From positions 1-5,108 of the forward strand of contig JAEHCT010000116.1 in assembly GCA_020697635.1 (NCBI GenBank): a stretch of DNA of 5,108 bases, read 5' to 3'. This DNA comes from Candidatus Bathyarchaeota archaeon (lineage in GTDB: Archaea > Thermoproteota > Bathyarchaeia > TCS64). The position numbers and the translations under genes were made by a program. Below are positions 1 through 4,535 of the stretch, in pieces; within the stretch, counting starts at the first letter, position 1, and every line of letters begins with the position of its first letter. The notes below the pieces were generated by a model that was not told the DNA's origin, did not search any database, and saw only the letters and a list, made by a program, of their open reading frames with translations.

Positions 1-48
1 TGGAAAAGCAAAGTCGTTGAACCCACGCCCGCCATCAGGAACAGATAA
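1..48 (+). CDS. Possible C-terminal end of an upstream gene (partial)
   Basis: Reading from base 1 in the first frame gives 15 sense codons (…KVVEPTPAIRNR) and then a TAA stop at 46-48, one base before the tRNA-like gene begins on the other strand. The composition, with Lys, Arg, Pro and Glu, is plausible for a real protein tail. The position also fits, because a gene ending just before a convergent tRNA is a natural arrangement. I do not recognise the sequence. Fifteen codons cannot prove coding, and a second frame is also open here, running through the tRNA, so this is only a tentative call. Confidence 0.25.
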   Translation, partial: WKSKVVEPTPAIRNR

Positions 49-49
49 A

Positions 50-125
50 TGGGGGACTGCGGCGGATCTGAACCCCCGACCTCCACGCTGCAAACCAGGC
101 ATTCATACCCCTGAACTACCAGCCC
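50..125 (-). tRNA. tRNA-Ala(UGC)-like gene with encoded CCA, poorly paired
   Basis: The minus strand folds as a 76-base cloverleaf: 7-base acceptor strands (GGGCTGG / GCAGTCC), T8-A9, a D stem GTTC/GAAT, an anticodon loop TTTGCAG with anticodon TGC at 90-92, a 5-base variable loop, T loop TTCAGAT, and genomic CCA at 50-52. The acceptor has a G3·U70 wobble, the classic identity element for alanine, which agrees with the anticodon. There is no intron. Several things are odd: mismatches at 7-66 (G·G), 29-41 (U·U), 30-40 (G·G) and 51-63 (G·G), G instead of A at T-loop position 58, U instead of A at D-loop position 21, and C at the discriminator where alanine tRNAs usually have A. The gene may be a degenerate copy, an unusual but working tRNA, or hold sequencing errors near a contig end. 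A TATA-like box lies upstream. Confidence 0.65.
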
Positions 126-151
126 TCACTCATCAACATCCCCAGCCTACT

Positions 152-160
152 CATTAAAAG
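152..160 (-). promoter_or_regulatory. Probable TATA box for the tRNA-like gene
   Basis: On the minus strand the sequence is CTTTTAATG, about 30 bases upstream of the mature tRNA 5' end at 125. That spacing is expected for an archaeal box A driving a tRNA with a very short leader. The A/T-rich patch stands out from the GC-rich surroundings. Assigned by position and composition only. Confidence 0.4.
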
Positions 161-172
161 TTATTGGAACTA

Positions 173-181
173 TTCATAAAC
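173..181 (+). promoter_or_regulatory. Probable TATA box for the plus-strand HAD gene
   Basis: TTCATAAAC is centred about 27 bases before the ATG at 204. Archaeal transcription starts roughly 25 bases after the box, so the transcript would begin at or next to the start codon, meaning a leaderless mRNA. This fits the lack of a strong ribosome binding site; only a weak GTGAG is seen at 191-195. This box and the tRNA box lie back to back in the same spacer. Confidence 0.35.
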
Positions 182-203
182 CACAAACACGTGAGAAACA
201 GCC

Positions 204-878
204 ATGCGCCCCGTGAAGGCAGTGGTATTCGACCTAGACGGGACCCTCATGGACAGTAACTTAGACTACGAGAAGATGGGCAGCAGGGTCAGGGAGCTCC
301 TAGCCTCCCGGGGGCTCCCCGAGCCCCTCGATGACCGCCGCAAGGTGTACCGGGTGATCAGGGGCGGAGCCGCCACCCTACTGGAGTACGGGCTCCCAGA
401 GGCGAGCCTGGAGGCGACCATGGCCGAGATGACGGAGATAATGAACGGCATCGAGCTGGAGGCCCTCGACGCCACAGAGCCGAAGCCCCACGCTAGGGAG
501 GTCGTCGCGGAGCTCCACGGCGAAGGGCTCGGCCTCGGCGTCGCCACGAGAAGCCACCGGGAGTACACCATCCACATCCTGAAGAGGTACGACATGCTGC
601 GCTTCTTCCACCAGGTCGTCGCACGGGACGACGTTCCCTACCCCAAGCCCGACCCCAGGCACCTCCTGCACACCGTCAGGCTCCTCGGCGTGGACCCCGG
701 CGACACGTTGTTCATAGGAGACACCACGACGGATCTCCAGACCGCGGACTCGGCGGGAGTAGAGTTCATAGGCTACTGCCGGGACGACGCTTGGGCCCAA
801 AGGCTCATGGAAGCGGGATGCGGCAGAATAGTCAAGGATCTGAGGGAGATACCGAGACTTGTAGAGGAGAGGGCCTAG
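204..878 (+). CDS. HAD-superfamily hydrolase, phosphoglycolate phosphatase-like
   Basis: A 224-residue protein with all four HAD motifs. Motif I is DLDGT (nucleophile D10, acid/base D12), motif II is the Thr of GVATRS (T115), motif III is the Lys of PKPDP (K148), and motif IV is GDTTTD (D173, D177). The segment between motifs I and II, about residues 16-90, is helical in character and matches the C1 cap of the phosphoglycolate phosphatase/phosphonatase branch. It is therefore predicted to be a soluble, magnesium-dependent phosphatase acting on a small phosphorylated metabolite. The substrate cannot be read from the sequence; phosphoglycolate, a sugar phosphate, a nucleotide or pyrophosphate are all possible. 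The ATG at 204 is the only reasonable start because an in-frame TGA lies at 192-194. The gene is the only complete plus-strand gene and converges on another HAD gene. Confidence 0.9.
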   Translation: MRPVKAVVFDLDGTLMDSNLDYEKMGSRVRELLASRGLPEPLDDRRKVYRVIRGGAATLLEYGLPEASLEATMAEMTEIMNGIELEALDATEPKPHAREVVAELHGEGLGLGVATRSHREYTIHILKRYDMLRFFHQVVARDDVPYPKPDPRHLLHTVRLLGVDPGDTLFIGDTTTDLQTADSAGVEFIGYCRDDAWAQRLMEAGCGRIVKDLREIPRLVEERA

Positions 879-1594
879 AGGGACAGTATCTTCTCCAGGG
901 CGCGTGGGAACTCCCCGATGCTCGGAATGGCCACGGTGGCTTCGCCGTAGTGCTCGTGCTGGCTGCCGTATATGTCGACGAGCACGCTGTGCATGCCCAT
1001 GTTGTTGGCCCCGACCACGTCGGCCTCGTACAGGTCCCCCACCATGACGCAGTTCTCCGGCCTCGACCCCGTCTCCCTGAGCGCCTGCTCGAAGATGACC
1101 CTGGCCGGCTTCCTGTACCCCACCTCGGCCGAGACCACGAGTGAGTCGAACGTCTCCCTGTACCCCAGCTTGTCGAAGACCAGCTGACACGTGTGGCCCT
1201 CCATGTAGTTGGTTATGACGCCCAGCTTGTACCTGCCCCTCAAGGACTCCAGCATTCCGGGGGTCTCTGGGAAGAACTCGGTCTGTCTGGGCCACTCGTC
1301 GAGGTACGCCCTCCAGGCGCCTCTGGCCAGCTCATTCGCGTCCTCTAGCCCCAGCTCAGCGAAAACACTCTCTATACGCTTCTCGTAGTCGAGCTCCCTG
1401 TATCCGTCCGCGTCGGCTTCCCGCGTTAGCCTCCTCGCGATGAGCCTGTACGCCTCGACTAGGAGCCCGTAGGGCACGTCGACGCCCCGGCTCTCCAAGT
1501 ACCCATGGAACCTCTCAGTGCTGCCGCCCGGCCTCATGAGGTCGGGCGCCTGGACCAGCGTGTTCCAGTTGTCGAAGTAGATGGTGTCGATCAT
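875..1594 (-). CDS. HAD-superfamily hydrolase, haloacid dehalogenase-like, non-Asp motif I
   Basis: A 239-residue HAD protein. Motif I is FDNWNTL: the nucleophile D8 is present, but the second position is Trp (W10) where phosphatases have Asp, and Asn (N11) replaces the usual Gly. Motif II is the Thr of GVITN (T128), motif III is K162 of YRKPA, and motif IV is GDLYEAD (D187, D192). A helical cap spans about residues 15-105. Loss of the second motif-I Asp is typical of haloacid dehalogenases (DxYGT) and of various uncharacterised archaeal HADs, so phosphatase activity should not be assumed. The ATG at 1594 lies 7 bases after the AIM24-family stop, which suggests one transcript. Its TAG stop overlaps the TAG stop of the convergent HAD gene. 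The substrate is unknown. Confidence 0.85.
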   Translation of the reverse strand: MIDTIYFDNWNTLVQAPDLMRPGGSTERFHGYLESRGVDVPYGLLVEAYRLIARRLTREADADGYRELDYEKRIESVFAELGLEDANELARGAWRAYLDEWPRQTEFFPETPGMLESLRGRYKLGVITNYMEGHTCQLVFDKLGYRETFDSLVVSAEVGYRKPARVIFEQALRETGSRPENCVMVGDLYEADVVGANNMGMHSVLVDIYGSQHEHYGEATVAIPSIGEFPRALEKILSL

Positions 1595-1601
1595 CTCGAC
1601 T

Positions 1602-2300
1602 CTATCTTGACTGCCTCGATGCGACCCTCGGCCCCAGCAGCGTCCAGAGCCAGTCCACGAACTCCCGCAGGTTCTTGGTCTGTATGTAGACCTCGCCAGG
1701 GCCCTCGATGTGGGTGACGAAGCCCTCGCCGCTGAGGATGGTCTCCTTCCAGTTACCGAACTTCCTGACCTCGTACTCGCAGGTGTCGCTGAAAGCCACC
1801 AGATGGAAGTTGTCCACTATCAGCTGCTCACCGGGCGCCAACTCGTGCTTGTCTATGGCGCCGAAGGTGTTTATGAACAGGTCGCCGTCGCCCGTGGTCT
1901 TCACCATGAAGAGGCCCTGCCCGAATATGCCGCGGCTGAACCCCTCCCACCGGACGTCGAGGTCGATATCCTGCGTGGAGGCGAGGTAAGCCGACTTCTG
2001 TATGATCCACCCCTTACTCGGGGCGACCTCAAGCTTGGTGATGTCCCCTATGGGAGCCGCGACTAGGGCCAGTTTGCCGGAGCCGCCCCTCGCGGTGAAG
2101 TCCGTCACGAAGAGGCTCTGGCCGCCGAGGAGGCTCGTCTTGAGGGTACCAAATATGCTCTGCTCCCTTCTCCTAGTCTGGACGTCGATGCTAGGGGTCA
2201 TGTAGGTCAAGGCTCCCGCCTCGCCCGTGATCCTCTCGTTTGCATCGAGCTCCACCTCCAGCAAGCTGTAGGAGGGCTGGTACTTGATCTCGTATTTCAT
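1602..2300 (-). CDS. AIM24 / TIGR00266 family protein
   Basis: A 232-residue protein recognised as the prokaryotic AIM24 family (formerly DUF124, TIGR00266). The N-terminal YEIKYQPSYSLLEVEL, the EAGAL and GLFMVKTTGDGDLFINTFG-like Gly-rich turns, LIVDNFHLVAF in the middle, and a GPGEVYIQTKNLREF ending all fit. The length matches the family, and the fold is an all-beta sandwich made of repeated strands with Gly turns. No signal peptide or membrane helix is seen, so it should be cytoplasmic or peripheral. In yeast, Aim24 supports inner-membrane organisation; the role in archaea is not established. The start ATG is supported by a strong GGAGGTGA ribosome binding site. It sits between the zinc-ribbon membrane gene and the second HAD gene, probably in one operon. 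The last residues (SRQSR) are a basic tail outside the conserved domain. Confidence 0.88.
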   Translation of the reverse strand: MKYEIKYQPSYSLLEVELDANERITGEAGALTYMTPSIDVQTRRREQSIFGTLKTSLLGGQSLFVTDFTARGGSGKLALVAAPIGDITKLEVAPSKGWIIQKSAYLASTQDIDLDVRWEGFSRGIFGQGLFMVKTTGDGDLFINTFGAIDKHELAPGEQLIVDNFHLVAFSDTCEYEVRKFGNWKETILSGEGFVTHIEGPGEVYIQTKNLREFVDWLWTLLGPRVASRQSR

Positions 2301-2307
2301 CCTGTCT

Positions 2308-2315
2308 TCACCTCC
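2308..2315 (-). promoter_or_regulatory. Strong ribosome binding site for the AIM24-family gene
   Basis: GGAGGTGA on the minus strand ends 7 bases before the ATG at 2300, an excellent match to the anti-Shine-Dalgarno end of archaeal 16S rRNA. It fixes the start codon. It is the best ribosome binding site in the window. Confidence 0.75.
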
Positions 2316-2332
2316 ATTAGAAACATCATCGG

Positions 2333-2340
2333 ATTTAAAG
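2333..2340 (-). promoter_or_regulatory. Possible TATA box inside the operon (AIM24 gene)
   Basis: CTTTAAAT lies in the 63-base gap between the zinc-ribbon gene and the AIM24-family gene. It could give the AIM24/HAD pair its own promoter. Against this, the usual 25-base spacing would start transcription near 2311, inside the ribosome binding site, so the box may be coincidental. Confidence 0.25.
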
Positions 2341-2363
2341 GATGTAATCTATGAGCCACGCCT

Positions 2364-2708
2364 TCAGCCTTGGACACGGGACAGGAGGTAGGCGTCGTAG
2401 GCCGAGAACAACGCGAAGAGCAAGCCCATGAACATGACCTGGTCATAGGTGAAGTAGAGGCCGGCGACGACGCCGACGGCCAGAGTCACGGTGAATATGG
2501 TCAGCCCTCTCCTCCGCCTACCCAGGTACAGGTGGCCGAGCCCGGTGACGAGCAACGACAGCAGGACGGCGATCCAAGTCTTCTTGACGGGTCTCCTGGT
2601 TACAGCTTCGAGGACCGGCTGCGATTCACCGCACGCGGGGCAGTACGTCTCGTCGTAGGGTATCATGGCCCCGCAGTGAGGGCAGAACTTGGTGCGCTCC
2701 CCGGACAT
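2364..2708 (-). CDS. Zinc-ribbon plus TM2-like membrane protein
   Basis: A 114-residue protein with a short N-terminal zinc ribbon, CPHCG and CPACG (C9, C12, C23, C26), followed by a basic linker (RRPVKK) and hydrophobic segments at about 45-63, 69-86 and 91-109. The motif GLGHLYLGRRRRG followed later by SAYDAYLL is typical of TM2-type domains: a helix, a Gly/Tyr turn with basic residues, then further helices ending in a D-A-Y/W patch. It should sit in the cytoplasmic membrane with the ribbon probably inside, given the RRPVKK and RRRR positive charges. The function of such proteins is not known. The start is ATG at 2708, only 5 bases after the stop of the small membrane gene upstream, so translation is probably coupled; the local ribosome binding site (AGGG) is weak and close. 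Confidence 0.85.
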   Translation of the reverse strand: MSGERTKFCPHCGAMIPYDETYCPACGESQPVLEAVTRRPVKKTWIAVLLSLLVTGLGHLYLGRRRRGLTIFTVTLAVGVVAGLYFTYDQVMFMGLLFALFSAYDAYLLSRVQG

Positions 2709-2713
2709 TATCC

Positions 2714-2845
2714 CTAGAGGATATCCGAGTCGTCCCTATTGATATAGTATATTACCTCGCGGACGATCCTGTACAGGAAGTAGACGCTAGGTATTATGGC
2801 GACCAGATAAGCAAATATCTGCATGGTGCTGACGGACTCGCTCAT
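2714..2845 (-). CDS. 43-residue one-helix membrane protein
   Basis: A short open frame starting ATG at 2845 and ending TAG at 2714-2716 encodes 43 residues. A hydrophilic start (MSESVSTMQ) leads into a helix at about residues 10-25 (IFAYLVAIIPSVYFLY), then a basic stretch (RIVREV), a Tyr-rich segment, and an acidic tail (NRDDSDIL). By the positive-inside rule the C-terminal side would be cytoplasmic. The stop lies 5 bases before the ATG of the zinc-ribbon/TM2 gene, and a GAGGGTG motif and a TATA-like box lie upstream. Together, the clean membrane profile, tight spacing and upstream signals argue for a real gene. An in-frame ATG at 2866 would add seven residues, but it lies close to the TATA box and is probably upstream of the transcript start. 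I do not recognise a family. Confidence 0.7.
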   Translation of the reverse strand: MSESVSTMQIFAYLVAIIPSVYFLYRIVREVIYYINRDDSDIL

Positions 2846-2873
2846 CGTTTTCACACCCTCATACATTTCTGCT

Positions 2874-2883
2874 GTTTTAAAAC
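2874..2883 (-). promoter_or_regulatory. Probable TATA box for the small membrane protein operon
   Basis: GTTTTAAAAC, a perfect 10-base palindrome, lies about 33 bases before the ATG at 2845, within a locally A/T-rich patch at the head of the second transcription unit. A start about 25 bases on would give a leader of only a few bases. A GAGGGTG ribosome binding site candidate at 2854-2860 would then be at or just outside the transcript, so start selection may be leaderless. Confidence 0.45.
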
Positions 2884-2885
2884 GT

Positions 2886-3013
2886 TATGATTCGGGGCGG
2901 AGCGTGTCCAGCCGACTCCCGTGCTACTCCACGGTGCACAGTGAACCTCTGGGGACCAAGAACAACGGGTTCTCGAGACGGGGTAGACGCGTGTAAGCAA
3001 CATGAGGTGTGTG
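2886..3013. other. Spacer between the nuclease gene and the small membrane operon
   Basis: I see no convincing gene here. A weak 5-base-pair hairpin (AGAAC/GTTCT, 2959-2973) and a GTGCAC palindrome are present, but there is no T-run that would mark an archaeal terminator after the nuclease gene on the minus strand. The plus-strand open frame starting at 2887 runs antisense into the nuclease and is Arg-rich, typical of a shadow frame. Confidence 0.5.
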
Positions 3014-3949
3014 TCAGTCGTCGTCCACGAGGTCGGTCCTGTACACGGCGTACACCGGGTAATGGTCTGAGACGTCCTCCGTCAGCTCCTGGCCGACGCC
3101 GTAGACGGCGTCGAAGTAGAATACCTCGCAGGAGCCCGCCACGTATTCGCCGCCGTATGTGCCGTCTAGGAGCACGACCCGGTCGTAGGTCCAGCCCGTC
3201 CGTGTCATCGTGTCGTAGCTGTTCTCGACTATCCAGTTGTAGCCCTCGCCGATGAGGGGGCTGGGCCCGTCCTCGTCGAAGTAGCTGCCGTCCGCGTTGA
3301 AGTCCCCCATGACGATGACGTCGCCCTCGCCGGGGTCTGACGCGATTACGCTTGCGACAACGGCTGTGAGGTTGCCTATCTCGTTCTCGGCGTCGTCGGG
3401 CTTGGTGTGGATGCCCACGAGGGTGAAGTCGAAGCCGCCCGATCTGAACGAAGCCACGTAGGGCTCCCTCTCGAAGACGTCGCCTGTGTCGTTGTAGACG
3501 TACGCCGTGTCCTCCATGTACTCCACGGTGTCGGTGTTCCAGTAGTAGGCGTATGACTCCTTGCTCGTGGATCTGCCGAGCCTCTCACTCTCTATGTAGG
3601 CGTAGCTCGCGCCTTCGCCGTTGATTTGTTCGAGGTACGCGGGGGCGGTCTCGCCACTGCTGTCCCGTATCTCCTGGACCAGCATGACGTCGAACTCCCT
3701 GGCCACGTCCACGAGAACCGTCATCACCTCGGGTTTGCTCCGCTTAGACTTGCCGAAGATCTGGATGTTGAACGCCGCCACCTTGATGGAAACCGTCTCC
3801 GGGGTCGGCTCGGGTTCGCCGTTGGTCTCTTCGTCACCCCCGTTCCCCGGGTTGAGGATCGGGTTCAGGATGCCCTGCTGATACGAGAAGAACGCGGCAA
3901 CGAGCACGAAGGCGACGACCACAACCAGGGTGCTGCTCTTCTTGGCCAA
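3014..3949 (-). CDS. Membrane-anchored or secreted DNase I-like endonuclease
   Basis: A 311-residue protein of the endonuclease/exonuclease/phosphatase fold, closest in motif pattern to animal DNase I. Residues 7-21 are a hydrophobic helix after a KK start (signal peptide or anchor), and 34-52 are a Gly/Glu/Pro linker. The catalytic domain has FNIQIFG (N61), QEIRDS (E93), SERLGR (E122), KESYAY, FEREP, IHTKPDDAENEI (H181), MGDFNADGSY (D216, N218), TYDRVV (D256) and SDHYPV (D295, H296). These correspond to bovine DNase I N7, E39, E78, H134, D168, N170, D212, D251 and H252 by my recall. It should cut DNA outside the cytoplasm with divalent metal. It has one Cys (C274), so the DNase I disulfides are missing. 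The start is TTG immediately after the scpB stop; no better start keeps the KK-plus-helix leader. Confidence 0.88.
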   Translation of the reverse strand: MAKKSSTLVVVVAFVLVAAFFSYQQGILNPILNPGNGGDEETNGEPEPTPETVSIKVAAFNIQIFGKSKRSKPEVMTVLVDVAREFDVMLVQEIRDSSGETAPAYLEQINGEGASYAYIESERLGRSTSKESYAYYWNTDTVEYMEDTAYVYNDTGDVFEREPYVASFRSGGFDFTLVGIHTKPDDAENEIGNLTAVVASVIASDPGEGDVIVMGDFNADGSYFDEDGPSPLIGEGYNWIVENSYDTMTRTGWTYDRVVLLDGTYGGEYVAGSCEVFYFDAVYGVGQELTEDVSDHYPVYAVYRTDLVDDD

Positions 3950-4492
3950 CTACTTCTTCTCCATCTGGTCCAGCTCCAGCCTCCTGAAGATGCTGCGCAG
4001 CTGCCTCCTCATGCTGGTCCTGTCCGTGCTGAGCCCGACGTTGTCCGCGAAGTCCTGGGTGGTACGGACGATCTTCGTCCGGCCGTGCTTCTCCCTCTTT
4101 ATGAGGCCCATCCGCTCGAGCTGCTTGAGGTGCCTGTACGCCTGGCTGCCCCGGGCCTGCGCCACCTCCTTCTGCTCCACCGGCTGATAGTAAGCGATGT
4201 AGGACAGCGTCCTCAGTGGCCCCGCCGTGAGGAGGGGCTTCATGCTGTACTTGCTCGCAGGCTTGGTGTAGTCCGACTTGAGCTGAAGAACCACCTTCTC
4301 CCGGGGGAGCCGTTTGATCTCTAGGGCCGTGGGCTCGGCCTCGTAGGTCTCGCTCAGCTTGTCCACCAGCCTGGAGGCCTCCAGCTCGTCCTCCAGCTTC
4401 AGCATGGTCACTATGTTGGTCAGGCTCATGGGGCGCCCTGCGGCGTACAGAAGTGCCTCTAGCTTCGCCAGCTTCGTGTCTTGGGCTACCAT
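3950..4492 (-). CDS. scpB: Segregation and condensation protein ScpB
   Basis: ScpB is the winged-helix subunit that, as a dimer, binds ScpA (kleisin) and acts with SMC to organise and segregate chromosomes. The N-terminal LAKLEALLYAAGRPMSL, KPLLTAGPLRTLSYIAYYQPV and RGSQAYRHLKQLERMGLI are hallmark segments of the family, giving two winged-helix domains over about the first 150 residues; the basic C-terminal tail ends MEKK. I place the start at ATG 4492 (180 residues). A strong GGGGGAGAG site lies 5-12 bases before it, and the TATA-like box at 4528-4535 predicts a transcript start near 4506. The ATG at 4510 would add six residues but encodes the binding site itself and would lie upstream of the transcript start. 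No scpA or smc is in the window. The gene follows purD by 36 bases and abuts the nuclease gene. Confidence 0.92.
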   Translation of the reverse strand: MVAQDTKLAKLEALLYAAGRPMSLTNIVTMLKLEDELEASRLVDKLSETYEAEPTALEIKRLPREKVVLQLKSDYTKPASKYSMKPLLTAGPLRTLSYIAYYQPVEQKEVAQARGSQAYRHLKQLERMGLIKREKHGRTKIVRTTQDFADNVGLSTDRTSMRRQLRSIFRRLELDQMEKK

Positions 4493-4494
4493 GG

Positions 4495-4504
4495 TCTCTC
4501 CCCC
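4495..4504 (-). promoter_or_regulatory. Ribosome binding site deciding the scpB start
   Basis: GGGGGAGAGA on the minus strand contains GGAG ending 5 bases before the ATG at 4492. It supports that ATG over the in-frame ATG at 4510. Confidence 0.6.
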
Positions 4505-4527
4505 AAACATATGCTTCGATTTCGGTT

Positions 4528-4535
4528 CTTAAAAG
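4528..4535 (-). promoter_or_regulatory. Probable TATA box for scpB inside the end of purD
   Basis: CTTTTAAG covers the last codons and the TAA stop of purD. About 26 bases further on, transcription would begin near 4506, giving a leader of roughly 14 bases with the ribosome binding site. The scpB-nuclease pair could therefore be expressed apart from purD. Confidence 0.4.

Noticed and set aside
1..49. Second tRNA 3' end on the minus strand (GGTTCAA followed by a terminal CCA)
   Set aside because: The T-stem does not pair and the distance from the T loop to CCA does not fit a 5-base stem plus 7-base acceptor.
378..1295. 305-residue minus-strand open frame across both HAD genes
   Set aside because: It is antisense to one HAD gene and out of frame in the other, and lacks any recognisable domain. 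The two HAD genes carry full motif sets. GC-rich coding DNA commonly leaves such shadow frames open.
2846..2866. Longer start (ATG at 2866) for the 43-residue protein
   Set aside because: It is only about 8-12 bases from the TATA-like box, so it would probably be upstream of the transcript start, and it would turn the GAGGGTG motif into coding sequence.
2959..2973. Hairpin AGAAC/GTTCT as terminator of the nuclease gene
   Set aside because: Only five pairs and no following T-run on the minus strand.
2887..3255. 122-residue plus-strand open frame
   Set aside because: It is very Arg-rich with runs such as RRRRRR and lies antisense to the nuclease over most of its length.
3950..3952. UAG as pyrrolysine, giving a natural ScpB-nuclease fusion
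   Set aside because: TAG ends most other genes in the window, including both HAD genes, the AIM24 gene and the 43-residue gene, so it acts as an ordinary stop here.
3626..4324. 232-residue plus-strand open frame antisense to scpB and the nuclease
   Set aside because: Composition is biased (Leu, Arg, Pro, His), no family is recognised, and both genes on the other strand are clear.
4493..4510. Longer scpB start at ATG 4510
   Set aside because: The six added codons contain the GGGGGAGAG ribosome binding site, and the predicted transcript start lies downstream of this ATG.
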